Numbered from the stretch's first letter, positions 10,880-22,740 are shown. The stretch is DNA of 64,000 nucleotides from Thereva unica (GCA_949987705.1 OX465281.1:202107112-202171111), one strand, 5' to 3'. The notes: generated from the letters alone by a model not told the origin. Numbers and translations: made by a program.

Positions 10880-12168
10880 GGTAGATCGATAGTGACGATG
10901 AATGTTTTCACATTTTCGATGGGCTTGTGTTAGAAAATCGGTCAAATCGATTACGCTCAAGCCTTCCCTTTTCCATCAATCCATAAATTACGCTCAAGCC
11001 TTCACTTTTCGAGAGCTAGTTCCCATTCAAAATCATTTGGTAAACATAGCTAGCGTGAAAATCCGCGAGTTGATAATGCAGCGTGAGTCCATGTACAGAC
11101 ATTATGATTATCGCAGGACTTAGATCACTACCTACCTAAGTGAATACCAAAAGCTTCGTAATCTCATCACTAGTAAGGTTATCTCCGCTAAACGCGAGTA
11201 TTATTCCCGAAAACTTGATCATAATTTAATACATCTATCTTTAGTCTTAATACATCTTTCATCCAACGTCCTTCTGATCCCGTCCCCTCCATCTCATCTA
11301 ATTCGGTCTCCTTTGATTCTCTTAGTTCTGATGGCTTTAGCTTCCGATGTGTGGACTCATCTGAAATTCTTAAAATATTGCTGTCTATCTCCTCCAACAG
11401 CGTTGGCTTTGATGGATTTTCTCCTCGCTTTATCAAGCTTCTCTCCTCCCTAATTGTGGAAACTATAACGCACATTTCAACAATAATTTCCCAAGTTCCC
11501 TTGCTATGGAAAAGTAATTCCATTACCTAAAAGATCCTCGCTCTCTTTCGAACTTATTCGATTTTCGCTCTATCAGTATTCTTCCCTTCCTTGCCAAAGC
11601 TTTTGAGAAAGTCATCTTTATCCAAGTTTTTCGTTTTCTTGATTCTAATAATTTCCTCTCTAAATTCTAATCTGGCTTCCAGCTCTACAACTTCATCTTC
11701 TGCAACTCTCTCTTCTTCGTCTTTTTTCTTCTCTTATTTCTAATAGACTCCAGTTCGTTCGGCATAATTCTTTGTATCATCCTTCCTACCTGTACCCTTG
11801 GGTGTTCCACAAGGTTCAATCCTTGGCTCTCTCCTTTTTTTCTTTGTATTTTAATGATATCCCCTCTATTATCCATGGCTGCTGGCTGTTATAGGCTGAT
11901 GATCTTCAGTTATATACTTCTTGCCATCCTAATTGGATTGAATAATGTATTTCTGATTTCAATAATGTCTTATGCCTGATAAATGAACGGAGCTCTTCCA
12001 TTTTCTTTAAACTTAATCCTAATAAATCCCAAGTATTGTGTTAATAATCTTGGTATTGCCATTAATTCCAAACTATCTTGCTGCAACCATGTCTCACTCA
12101 TGCTTTCCAAAATCGGTAGCACGCTACGAAGACTAAGGCTTTATGGTAGTCTTTTATCGGCTCGAACA
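10880..12168 (+). pseudogene. decayed LINE fragment (linker and reverse transcriptase)
   Basis: Several frames carry remnants in the correct order for a jockey/CR1-superfamily ORF2: a basic linker around 11190 (AKREYYSRKL), a segment around 11320-11470 reading SSEILKILLSISSN and GFDGFSPRFIKLLSS, an RT segment around 11575 (SILPFLAKAFEKV), GVPQGSILGSLLF around 11800, and ADDLQLY at about 11898. It continues into NLGIAINSKLS (12046) and SKIGSTLRRLRLYGSLLSAR (12105). At least three frame changes and internal deletions make it non-functional. At about 12168 it joins a different LINE in frame. Confidence 0.7.
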
Positions 12169-13235
12169 CAGGTTATCAGATTCCAAGGATTTCTATCTAA
12201 TGAGATCGAAGTAACTCCTCGCGTTTCTCAGGGTAGTCATCTCGGTCCCCTTCTCTTCTATATTTTTATCTTCGATCTTTCCGAAAAATCAGCAAATATA
12301 CCACATCTCTTTTACGCGCATGATCTTAAAATTTATAGTGTCATTAAGACCCAAACTGATGCTTCCTTCTTGCAGACAAAACTCAATGCCCTACACGACT
12401 GGTGCACCATGAACAAACTGCAACTTAACACCAGCAAATGTCATGCAATTACCTTCTCCAGCTTAAAAAACACACAGAACCAAAACTATTATCTCAATGG
12501 CATAATGTTGAATCAGGTTGACCATATCGTAGATCTAGGCGTCGTCCTAGACAAAAAACTCAATTTCACCCTGCATTACGAGAATATAATTGCCAGAGCC
12601 AACAAACTTCTTGGTTTCATCAAGAGGAGAGCCAAAGAATTTGGTAATGTATGGGTCACAAAAACACTCTACTGTTTTTTAGTCCGCCCTATCCTGGAAT
12701 ATGCGTGTCCTATCTGGGATCCTATATTCCAAGTGAGCAGCAGGAGGATCGAATCCATTCAAAAGAGATTTCTTCTTTTTGCCCTGAGACATCTACACAG
12801 CCCCCATGACTACCAAACCCTACCGCACTACTTGGGCAGGCTCAAAGTGCTTGATCTCATGCCGTTATCTAGCAGGAGGAAACTGCTCATATCTTGCGTT
12901 GCCTTTGACGTCCTAAGTGGAAAGCTTAAAGTGCAGTTTCTGTCGGACCGGATCAAATTCAATGATGTAGTCCGACACACACGAAACACTAAACTGCTTA
13001 GGGAATATCCACACCGTACCGATTACGCAAGGAACGAGCCCGTCAACAGATGCTGTATGGTTTTTAATGGCCATAGCTCCTCTTTCTCCCTTCTATAATC
13101 CTCATCGCATCGCATCCTATAAAAAAAACTCAGATCCCTACTAACATAACCCCCTCTATGACAATAGTAGGTTTTTAGTAGCTGTCAGTAATGTAAATTA
13201 TAAAAGACTGTACACTATGTTTTTTAATCTAAGTA
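12169..13235 (+). pseudogene. LINE reverse transcriptase fragment with damaged catalytic motif
   Basis: An open frame (beginning at 11983 inside the previous LINE and ending at 13098) reads through this part. It has VSQGSHLGPLLF (RT domain 4/5), then FYAHDLKIY where active LINEs have YADD, then KLQLNTSKC, a DLGVVLDKKLNF block and a C-terminal segment with RPILEYACPIWDP and RIESIQKRFLLF. The order matches RT fingers-palm-thumb of a jockey/CR1-like ORF2. A catalytic Asp is changed to His, so it should be dead. The N-terminal RT motifs are missing because the sequence starts mid-domain at the fusion. The 3' UTR runs to 13235, is interrupted by a Tc1-like element and resumes at 14925. Confidence 0.8.
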
Positions 13236-13647
13236 CAGTAGGTGTTCAACGAATTAGACGCACTAGCAAAATATTACAAGATTCACGGGAAATCTTATAT
13301 GTATCCTGAACCCATTTTCCCAGAATTTTTATTTAATTACAAAATTCCTTCTAGGATATCTTGGGTAAGTTTCCAGGTAAGTGGGGAAACCCCAAGCCCA
13401 TTACAGAAGAGGGGAGAGGTATATTTCGCTTCGTTAACCTATTTTTACCTCATTCAATTTGAACAAGCAAGTTAAGTATGTTGTGTGTGCGATAAGTAGT
13501 GATTTAAAAAGGATATTTTCGTTATTAAATATAAAACATATAATTATTTCCGACGTTTTTCAAAAATAATAATATTAATAATAAATTTAGCACAGTGTTA
13601 ATAGTGCAAAGTTTAAATATTTTCAAAATTAGTTGTTTTTTGTGAAA

Positions 13648-14768
13648 ATGGGACGTGTTAAGGACATAAGCAATGAGAAAAAGGTAGCCATTTCGGCTTT
13701 ATTGAAAGCAAGGATGTTTTCCAACCGGGAAATTGCCAAAAAGGAAATTGTTTCGGCTTCTACGGTGGATTGAATCGCAAACTTCTAGCGTTAGGGTTGT
13801 CACCGCGAAAGAACAAACGGGTAAACTGCCGTGGAATAAGGAAAACTACGGCAAGGACTGGCCGAAAAATAGTGCATACAGCCCTGCAACAGCGAAGAGC
13901 GTCCGCACGCGTACTAAGAAGGCAGCTATTGGAGCAAGGAGTAGAGATATCAGCCATGACATTACGCCGTCGGTTATACGAGAGCAACTTAAGGTGCAGA
14001 CGTCCAGCAAAAAAGCCGAAACTAACGGCACGAATGAAGACAAGGCGGTTGTTATGGGCACAACTTCATCAGCATTTCACAATTGAAGACTGGAAAAAAG
14101 TAAGTTTAAAAATTTCATTGCAATATATTTTTAGTAGAATTTTTAGGAAAGTATTAGGAAATAACTACAATTTCACAATTCGTAGGTCGTGTTTAGTGAC
14201 GAATGCCGCCTGGAAGCCGTGACGGAGGCCGCTCAATTTGTCAGGAGAAGACCTGGAGAACGATACAAAGATGACTGCGTACTAAGAAGCGTCAAACATC
14301 CACCGTCCGTTATGATTTGGGGCTGCATCAGCGGAGATGGCCCTGGTCCCATACATTTTGTTGAGGGTACAATGCGCCAGGATCAATACAAATTCGTCCT
14401 ATCTGGTATCCTTCTTCCATATTTAAATTCCTTACCCTATGTCCGTTCTCACTACACCTTTGTGCAAGATGGAGCACCTTGCCATACCGCTAAATCTATG
14501 GCAACCTTCCTTTCCCACGAAGATCTTGATGTCCTTCCTTGGCCAGGGAATTCTCCTGACCTAAATCCTATAGAGAACTGTTGGGCTTATCTAAAATCAA
14601 AGGTATACAGTGTTCCAAACCCTACAGTATCCGAGCTTAAAAAAAAACATACCCGAAATTTGGAATAATTCGGATCATTTGAAGGAGATGATACATTCAT
14701 GTATATGCAGTATGCCGGACCGAGTTAAAAAAGTAATACAAACAAAAGGGGATGTGACAAATTATTAA
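13648..14768 (+). pseudogene. Tc1-like transposase, DD34E, frameshifted, one intron
   Basis: Begins MGRVKDISNEKKVAIS at 13648, an N-terminal helix-turn-helix. The frame hits TGA at 13768; the continuation (LNRKLLALGLSPRKNKR) is in another frame, so an indel lies near 13745-13770. A second HTH region with basic residues follows to EDWKK at 14099. GTAAGT at 14100 and TTCGTAG ending at 14186 bound a plausible 87-bp intron; splicing joins to VVFSDE, the first catalytic Asp. The second Asp is in QDGAPCH and the Glu in NSPDLNPIEN, 34 residues apart. A further slip in an A run near 14640 shifts the last 40 codons, which end at TAA 14766-14768. Two frameshifts make this copy non-functional; a consensus from other copies would be needed to know the active form. 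Confidence 0.88.
14100..14186 (+). other. probable intron in the Tc1-like transposase
   Basis: GTAAGT donor, AT-rich interior, TAG acceptor after TTCACAATTCG. Removing it joins DWKK directly to VVFSDE, the normal spacing around the first catalytic Asp in Tc1 transposases. Many Tc1-family genes lack introns, so this marks a lineage. Confidence 0.7.
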
Positions 14769-14924
14769 ACAAAAAATTAGTATATAATCATTGTAAATGT
14801 ATATATTTATAATAAAAATTATTATTTCATTGAATAACAATATTTTTCATTCATAACTGCTTCCATTGTACATTACTTTTATTGAATTTTGCGTGTGCGT
14901 CTAATTCGTTGAACACCTACTGTA

Positions 14925-14981
14925 TATGTATACCTAGTTTAATTGTGCCTTGTTTGACGAATAAATAAATAAATAAATAAG
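14925..14981 (+). mobile_element. 3' terminus of the interrupted LINE, (AATA)n tail
   Basis: Continues the LINE 3' UTR broken at 13235 and ends in ACGAATAAATAAATAAATAA. A short tandem-repeat tail is the usual 3' terminus for several non-LTR families. Confidence 0.65.
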
Positions 14982-15930
14982 TTCTCCACACAAAAAACCC
15001 TTCTTACCTATTATCAGTCCATGCGTTCGCTTAAATTTCTCATTCCTGTGGGAATAACGTACGGGGCAAACCTTAATCTGGTTTGGGCAGCAAAGACCAG
15101 TTCATTAACTGTAATTTTGCAGCTTACAGTTTTTAGTTTTTAATTAAGATGTCATATATTTTTGATATCAAAGCAAATCTATTCTTTCACATATACTTCG
15201 GCTTCGCTAATTTTTCTTTTGTTTTCTCAAAAATAAAGCAATTCCTAAAATTACACTTTTTTTTATTGCACAAGGCTCGACAAATGCCTCTAATTTATCA
15301 TCACGAGATTAGCGCCGTTGGCCAACATAAGTTTTTCATTATGCGGTGCATATTTTGGGGAAATATTATTTACAACAGACAAGTTATTAACTTAATAATT
15401 GTTGCTATCAATCGTGACGCATTTATTTTACTGAGGTCACCGGTGACCCCCTCGGCCAGGACCGACACATAACCTATTAATTTAAAGTTTGGAAAAATCA
15501 AACTAAGGATCACTAAGGAGATTGAAATTCCAAAAAATCGTTTACTAAATAAATATTGATTATTCTTTAAATCTCTGGGATAATTTAAAAAATTTTCATA
15601 GACTGAGTTTAGACTAAAATCATATCGTTTACGCATCACTCTGTTCTGCGCCATATTCGAATTACCTACAAGTTCTAGATAGTTTCTAAACTGGCATAAT
15701 ATGATTATATGGGTATAACTAGACCAGATTTTTTTATGGAGAAATACTCGAAGTTTCATTTTACTCCGAACTATTAAACACTTGACTTGTCACATAGTGA
15801 CTCCTTTTCATATGCTGGTAGGAACAAATCCAAAAACTGAAGAAGTGACGTTCGTATAATAGCGATCAAGGAAACCAGGTCTAGACTCATTAGCAGAATT
15901 AGATTATTCGCTCTGTTCCAAAGGGAGGCA
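14982..15930. other. no recognisable gene
   Basis: About 950 bp. It contains the palindrome GGTCACCGGTGACC at 15435-15448, also seen at 17651. Open frames here overlap on both strands and show no motif. Confidence 0.4.
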
Positions 15931-16410
15931 TTTTTTTTTTTTTTTTATGTGACACACTAGAGACTTAGGGAAGGCCCCTTTGTACTGTCCGACCATGTAT
16001 TTTTTTTTTTTTTTTGAAATGTCGAACAGCAGCTCTAGTCGGAAGATAGAGAGAGAAGTGAAGGAAAGAACTGTCACAACCTAGCTGCGGTATTTTTATT
16101 TCACCTACTCCCAACCATTTCGCGACTCTGACATCGGGGCATCGAGAACAACTCGCTGGAGTGTTATGCCTCCTGAAACGAGTTGAATCTCATCAACCAA
16201 CCGATGACATGCGCTTGGTGGAGCGGGGAGGAGAACTAGTGAAGGCTATGACAGGAGGAATCTGGAAATGCAAAGAGGGAAGAAGAAAGAAGGAAAGTTA
16301 TGTAGGCGGGAAATTGGGAAAGGCTAGGACCGTGGCACCGCCGGGAATCGAACCCGGGACCTCTGGGGATAGTAGTCAGGCGCCTTACCCCTAGACTACC
16401 GTTCGCATAA
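15931..16410 (-). mobile_element. SINE copy 3, essentially full length
   Basis: On the minus strand, 16406-16335 is a tRNA-like head with A box TAGTCTAGGGG and B box GGGTTCGATTCCC. Next come a purine-rich linker (16330-16215), the conserved body (16210-16090), and a terminal domain (GGCCTTCCCTAAGTCTCTAG, TGTCACATA) that ends in an A run of about 17 (T run at 15931-15947 on the plus strand). A second T run at 15999-16015 lies inside the terminal domain. Total about 480 bp. Such SINEs depend on a partner LINE; which one is not shown. Confidence 0.9.
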
Positions 16411-18782
16411 TTTTTTGATGGGTGACTTAAACGCACGACCCTAGTAAAACCAGCCTTGAAAACAAATTGGAAATCAAGAAATTTGCCATTCTTTCGACGG
16501 AATTTCCATATTGCGAGCTTGTCCGTTCGCAATAATCTTTAAGTGAGTTGTATTTTGTACGGCAAGAGATGAAAATCTTACGTCATAGTCCTCCTTAGAG
16601 TCGTTCCATCCATATTGGCGAGATTAGCGGCGGTACGACACATTTGGATTGCCGGAAACACTCTGTTTTACCACTTAAACAGCTTCATTACAGTGTCGCG
16701 AACACGATCGAATGAGACGCTGGCGAGTCAGACAGACCCGTACTCAAAGAAATTCTTCACCATACTACGAATTGTGTTGTCTAAAGTCGCCGATTTCTCC
16801 CATGTTTCTTACGATAAGCTGCACAATTTTTGTTTGCAAAGTGAAACGCTGCAATTTCAGCCTCACAGCTAAAACACTCATATTTAAATAAATTGTCAAA
16901 ATCGGCTAAAAATGTCAGAGCTATTCAATGTTGAAATACAGAAAGTCTAGACAGCGATGAGATATACATACATATGTAAATATAAATAGAAATTAAAAAA
17001 TGAGTCAAAAAAGTCATAAAGATAAAATTATATGTACGATAAAAGATCTATACAACAGCTCCAAAGTCAGAGTTCTGCATAATGTAAGGAGTACGACAAG
17101 GATGCTCACTTTTGTCATTACTATATCTTAACTAACAAACGACACACTTGTCAGCGCCCTAGTGAAATTGCAAATGGCAAACCTTATTTTTTCTTGTGGA
17201 TTATCATTCTCTAAAGAGAAATATCAAACTTTTGTCCGCAATTTTTTAACCCAAGCCTACTTGCACCCCCAAATGAATTATTTTTGGAGAATAGTTTTGA
17301 TTTTTGATGATTTTTGAGGGTGCTCGGATAAAAAAATTTCCGGGGTTGCCATTTGAAATCAGCCCACCCTCTACGAGTGGGTGAGGAGGTTGGGGTGAGT
17401 TTTATGTGCAAACGATTCCACCTTCCAGGCTGAGCAACTTTTATTCGCAGCTTTTTTCATGTATGTAAACCTACCATTCAGGTAATATGGGAACGTTGCC
17501 CGATTTTTGGTGCACCCAGAATAAAGTAAAATATTTCCGCTTGCTCTATATTGCATTTAATTTCTTTACACGATTTCTGTAACCATGATAAATTTAAAAT
17601 TATTGAACATTTACTCGAATTTTGTGTTTCTAGTAATGTTGGCTTCGCCGGTCACCGGTGACCCCCACGGCGGCGCTACGAACAAACTTAGTGCCGGTCA
17701 CTGATGACCCCCATGGCATTCCACCTTAATTGTATTCAATTTGGTAAATTTTATAAGATAACATTTTCGTGGATTTGTTGCTTTCGCATTTTCCTAACTG
17801 TTCGTCTATATATCCATACATGTATTCATATCCGATTAGTTTTCCATCGAATACAGTTGTTTAGAGTCCACTTCTGGGTGCCATTAAGTAAGATAGGAAA
17901 TTCTATTTGGTACATCACTGTCCGTTAACCTCTTCATATCTTATTAGATGGCATCTACGAATCCTTAGCAAATTTTAAGTCTTCTGATAGAATCTGTGAA
18001 GCTAGGAAATCTCTATCTGCTCACAGACAAGGCAGAAACAATTCACGAGTTGATTATCATTCACAGATTCGTATAAGTTTAATCGATATTTTCAAGTTGC
18101 TACTCAGTGTGTTTATTTCATTCGACAGTTGTACTTCAAACTCTCATATTCCATTCCAGTTGGCTTCGTTTAAAACTTTCCGATTTGAGGGATGAGGAAA
18201 TTTGCAACAAAATCCTTTGTCGCTTGGCACTAACAGGCTCCGCTTTCTCCAGCATAATCAACAACCGTGCGAAGCTGCTGCAATGCATTTTATTATTATG
18301 GTGATTATGGCACTAAGGAAGGAAATCGCTTAATCTGTTGCGCTAAAATGCTCTCAGCTACAAGTGGAGAGTATTTCGTGAAAACTTTTGAGGCGAATGA
18401 AATGCAACAACTTCTGTTTATGTTAGGCGTGTCAATACCCCCCTTAGAAAGTATAACGCGATAGGAAATATTCTATATGGAAACTTTAATCGAAACCATG
18501 ATTTTTACATCTCAGACGGTAGTTTGGATGCGGAAATGGTGGAAGTAATATAACTCTACCAAAAGTCTGCAGTAAGAATATTAATATTCTCAGAAAATAA
18601 TTGCGATAGACAAAGACAAATGAAAAATGATAGAAAAATAAATATTAGTAAAGAAGTTCAGTGAGCTAACGATTGATGGTTCAACAATACTGAGAGGTTA
18701 CCATTTACAGTCAACAAAGGCATCCAAGCTGTAGGACCATCCTTGGTTTTATACGAGTTCGAAAAATCTACATTATACATTT
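16411..18782. other. no recognisable gene; short palindromes
   Basis: About 2.4 kb. GGTCACCGGTGACC at 17651-17664 and a degenerate GGTCACTGATGACC at 17696-17709 lie 45 bp apart, both followed by CCC. Frames at 16615-16872 and 18107-18464 have no motif I recognise. Part could be decayed LINE upstream of 18783. Confidence 0.4.
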
Positions 18783-19052
18783 TTCGTCCAAAACTTCTGG
18801 TCCTTGGTAAGTTCCATCAAGAAGAATTTAAACCCCTTCCTTTATCCACAATGAGAAGATGATAACAGACACCAATTCCAAGGCCGATTTATTAGCATCT
18901 CTGTTTGCTTCCCCTTGCTCTCAAGCATAACGCCCATTCAATGGGCAGGGTATTTTCAGGACTCGCGAGGTGTGCAGGTGCCTCAATACAAAGAGCACGA
19001 TGTCGACAAATCCACTGAACCCGATAATATACCTCCTATCGTCTTAAAACAA
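18783..19052 (+). pseudogene. LINE ORF2 linker fragment, left part of a split element
   Basis: Similar to the minus-strand LINE at 58.7-59.4 kb: the SWSLVSSIKKNF-like segment (18800), the block encoding SKADLLASLFAS (about 18880), an NAHSMG-like segment and DKSTEPDNIPPIVLKQCAS up to 19050. In the family this lies between endonuclease and RT. It stops where an RTE-like LINE begins; the RT continuation is at 20780. Confidence 0.7.
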
Positions 19053-20770
19053 TGCGCCTCTTCTTCTTCTTTGGTCCGTTAGTTGGCGGTCCGAGTGAGA
19101 CGTCTCCCCAACAGCTACGCTGCTGTCTATGCTGGATCTCGAACTCTATTCACGATTCGTTTCCATTCTTGCCGGTTTTTGGTGACGTCTTGAGCCTCGG
19201 TAACTGATAATCGTTGATTCTTTAGGTCAACCTTGATATTCTTTAGCCTGGTTTTCTTCGGTACTCATCGCTGGGTTCTCCAGCCTGCGGGACGGTCTCG
19301 CCAGAGAAGTTTACGTGGCAAACGTTATCATCCATTCAGTCGGCAAGCATGTCCAAACCACCGTAGTTGACGTTTTTGCATATCTTCTTCGGTCAGTGTC
19401 TGCTGACCGCATTTTTGTCTAACCGGCTCCTTGCGAAGGCGCGGCGTTAGACACCGAGGATCTGCCTTGAACATTCGGTTCCATATGCACCACTTGAGCG
19501 AGACCAATGTTGCTGTTGCCTGGCGGATGCGGCTGTGAAGTCGGCCGTCGATGCCACTTTCGGTTCCCAAACCAATGATCCCAAATTTTTGAACATCGAA
19601 ACATGTTCGATTTGGGTTCCATCGAGGTGAACACCGGCCCTTGATCCATCCTTTGTGAGCACTTTGGTCTTTTCCGCATTGAATTTTAACCTGTATTATT
19701 GGGCGATGCTGGAAATGATGTCCGGTGCTTCGGCATCCCTGTCGTCGAAGATGGCGCTGTTGTCGGCGAACATTAACTCGGTTACGAAGTTATTGTCGTC
19801 GTATCGAACTCCGAGTCGTCCATCGAATGCTTCACGCATAATCGTGTCGATCACGACGTTGAAGAGAAGTGGCGAAGCGACGTCTTCTTGTCGGACACCC
19901 GTTTGAATCGGGGAATCCTCGGATAACACGCTTCGAATACGAATGCTGCTGAAATCGATGAAAACGACGACGGTTCGTTTGCGCAACAAAATCTTTCTTT
20001 CATTAGCTGAAGCAGTGCGAATAATTGATCAATACATCCTCGATGTGGTCTAAATCCCGCTTGTTCTTTCCGGCTCGTTTGCTCTCTATGTTTCTGGAGC
20101 CTCGATTGTATGATTTTCGTAAATACTTTGCTGACGATCGAAAGGAGGTTAATACCGCGATAATTCTTGCATTCCCGACTGTCGCTTTTCTTCAAAATTG
20201 GGACAATGATCGCTTTCTTTCACACCGACGGGACAGGATCCGAATACCATATATTATGAGAACCTGAATTCGTTGTGATAAGACATCGCCTCCTGCTTCG
20301 ATCATCTCGGCGGTTACTTGGTCTATTCCCGGCGCTTTTCCATTTTTCAGCGATTTTATTGCCGTATTCACCTCGATAATTGTCGGTTCGGTATCGAGAA
20401 ACTGATTCGTCGGTTGTTCGGGGTGCTGAACCTTGTGGCGGATCGTGGCTGTACGTGGCTGGAAGAATTCTCTCCACCGCTGCAGGCGTTCATGGGGAGA
20501 AGTGACAAAAGTTCCATCCGATTTTGTGATGTTGTCTTGTTGATGTTGTTTTGCCGCCTAACCGCAAAATTGTCTGGTACAGCGTCCGGTATGACTCGAC
20601 GCCGCTTCTTCCATGTCGGCCGCAACGTTACTCCAGTACGCTTCTCTTTCCAATTTCATTTTCTGTAATCTTCAGTATTGCTCAAAGTCGTGTTTCATTC
20701 GTTTCCGGTGATGGACGAGGTCCAGACAGCTGTGCGAGATCCATGGCTGCGTCTATTTGCGGATAGGTAG
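19053..20770 (-). pseudogene. RTE-like LINE, antisense, nested in another LINE
   Basis: Minus-strand fragments in order from right to left: a segment upstream of RT (20625-20220), then ECKNYRGINLLSIVSKVF and EQAGFRPHRGCIDQLF (about 20180-20040), VRQEDVASPLLFN and FADNSAIFDD (19880-19730; the usual motifs are VRQGD and FADD), MFKNLGS (19590), and QLRWFGHACRLN near 19330. The RWFGH-type motif after RT and the motif set fit the RTE clade. The left end on the plus strand is TTCTTCTTC, i.e. a (GAA)n tail on the minus strand, as expected for a 3' end. Several frame changes and a damaged FADD motif make it inactive. Confidence 0.75.
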
Positions 20771-20779
20771 CCACAACTC

Positions 20780-21865
20780 CATTGCACACTTTATAATAGA
20801 CTCCACCTCAACTTTTGCTAAACCTCTGCCCAAATTTTTTGCCCTATCATACTTCTCTGGAGTTTATCCAGACTCTTGGGAACTTGCACATATTCAGCCC
20901 ATACCGAAAAAAGGTGACTCCAGCGGTCCCTCCAACTACCGCCCAATAACAATTACTTCTATTCTCTCCAAAACCATGGACACGATAATCAAAAAAAGCT
21001 TATGGGATATCTAGAATCCAAAAGACAGCAAGGTTTCCGACAAAAAAGATTCACTGGCGATCTTTCAGTTTGTCTTACAACAGAACACCTCCGAATAATA
21101 ATAATAGTATCCGAAGTCTACATGGATCTGGTGAGTCTAGTCTGGCTACTCTTGATGTCTCCAGGGCTTTCGATAGAGTTTGTCACTCAGCCCTGTTAGC
21201 TAAACTCAGAAGAGCTATTGGAGTCCACTGGCTTCTACAGAAGATGATCGAGAGCTTCCTTTCTGGCCGTTCAATCAAGGTGAAGGTAGTATGGCATCAA
21301 ATCCGAATACCACCCGATCTTTGCGGGGGTCCCCCAGGAGTCAATTTTATCAACTGCATTACTTCTTAATTTTGCTAATGACCTTCGTCCAACCCACTTC
21401 TCAGCTTCGCTGACGACGGTATCATACGTTACTCCTATGGCTTTGATACAAGACAGACACGTGCCAGACCCTGTCTTGATGACCGTGAACTAATGTCTAA
21501 CTCTATTAATAACGACATTAAACTCATTGTAGAGTGGGGAAGCAAGAATCGTGTCGAATTCAACCTCACGAAAACCAAGAACTATCTTAATTTCGCTTTG
21601 ATCACAACCTTCCGATGGTTAGATAAGGTGCAAAAAAGGGTCCTTAAATTTTTTGATGACGACACTCTTCGCTCCACCATTGACCCCCTGAGCCAACGTA
21701 AAAATGCAGCAGCATTGACAAAATTTTATGGCTACTATCATACAGGCTCCTCCATCGAAATAAACGCTCACCCGCTTCCACGGCACGGACTAATAAGTCT
21801 ACGCAGGCACCGATGGATTTTATTGCGTGGTTTTAGCCTCACTAAGACGGTTTTCGAGGAATCAG
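20780..21865 (+). pseudogene. LINE reverse transcriptase, right part of the split element
   Basis: Continues 18783-19052: AKPLPKFFALSYFSGVYPDS, then HIQPIPKKGD, NYRPITITSILSKTM (20930), QQGFRQKR, LATLDVSRAFDRVCHSALL (about 21145), GGPPGV (PQG site, 21330), FANDL after a frame change, IVEWGSKNRVEFNLTKTK and, after a deletion, WLDKVQKRVLKFFDD with LSQRKNAAALTKFYGY. Motif order is jockey-superfamily RT with its C-terminal region. Multiple frameshifts and loss of a clear YADD box show it is dead. Confidence 0.78.
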
Positions 21866-21869
21866 TCCA

Positions 21870-22740
21870 GATAAATCAATGGGGTTTGAGGTGGGCGAAG
21901 GACGGGTAGTAGGACTAGTACAAGGAGATGCCCTATCGTGCTTTCAATTTAACGTAGCTATGAAAAAACTGATTTCCAACAAGTCGATACAACTATTGGC
22001 ATATGCTGACGACATCGTAATACTAGCCAGACCCTCCTTAGCAATTCATATCGTTAGAAAGAGCAACAAAGAAATTCGGACTAGTAATTAATGAAGAGAA
22101 AACGAAATAGGTATATGTGCATAAGACGATCGCATGAATGATCGCATATCGAAGGAGTAAAAGAATTTATATACCTAGTGAAGCTAATTTACGACATTAG
22201 AAGTCAAACGGAGATTGGCGCTGGGAAATAGATGCTACTTTGGGCTACGTAAACACTTCTTAACAAGGAACATCAAGAAGGACTAAAGTGAAACTATACA
22301 TAACTCTTATAAGGCCAATACTACTGTATGAATCCGAAACCTGGACATTGTGAAGTAACGAAGAACACCTTCTAGGGTGCTTTGAAATAAAAATCCTGCG
22401 CACTATTTACGGATGAGTCAAAGAAAACGAGTGTTTGGAGGAGAAGATACAATCACGAATTGTATCAGTTGTATAAAGATCCAAACATCATAAAAACTAT
22501 AAAAATTAACAGTATCCGATGAGCATAGCATAACCTAAATTATTATGAACAAGAGAACAGACGGACACAGCGGTACGGGATGTCCAAAAAAGAGATATAA
22601 CATACAGATAGCGTAGAAAAAGATCTACGAACCCTAGGTTTAAGAAATTGGAGACTTCAAGCCAAGGACCGACAGTTCTGGAGGAGGATGTTGCAGGAAG
22701 CCAAGGCCAACAGGCTGTGGAGCTATTTATGATGGTGATG
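21870..22740 (+). pseudogene. third LINE type, RT and C-terminal region
   Basis: FEVGEG and VQGDALSCFQFN (21879), then LLAYADDIVIL (22000, motif intact), INEEKT (22085), a YL..KLI segment, then IRRQTEIGAGN-like and RKHFL-like pieces, RPILLYESETWTL (22310), RILRTIYG, YNHELYQLYKDPNI (22447) and NWRLQAKDRQFW..MLQEAK to 22730, ending near GATGGTGATGAAGAA. Motif style differs from the LINE to its left, so these are two elements joined at about 21870. The GAT-rich end suggests the 3' terminus. Frames are broken throughout. Confidence 0.7.

Larger units (their letters stand above)
13236..14922 (+). mobile_element. Tc1-like DNA transposon, 1687 bp
   Basis: TA at 13234-13235 and 14923-14924 flank inverted ends CAGTAGGTGTTCAACGAATT and its complement; the TIR continues for about 35 bp as TAGACGCAC then CAAAA, with few mismatches. 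The element sits in the 3' UTR of a LINE in the same orientation. It encodes a frameshifted Tc1-type transposase. TA duplication is characteristic of the IS630-Tc1-mariner superfamily. Confidence 0.93.

Noticed and set aside
15149..15759. overlapping 107- and 129-codon genes on opposite strands
   Set aside because: Neither has recognisable features and they overlap; AT-rich chance frames.
16335..16406. functional tRNA gene on the minus strand
   Set aside because: Same reason; it is the head of a full SINE with an A-rich tail.
19655..20766. plus-strand frames of 70-116 codons
   Set aside because: Shadows of the antisense RTE-like LINE.
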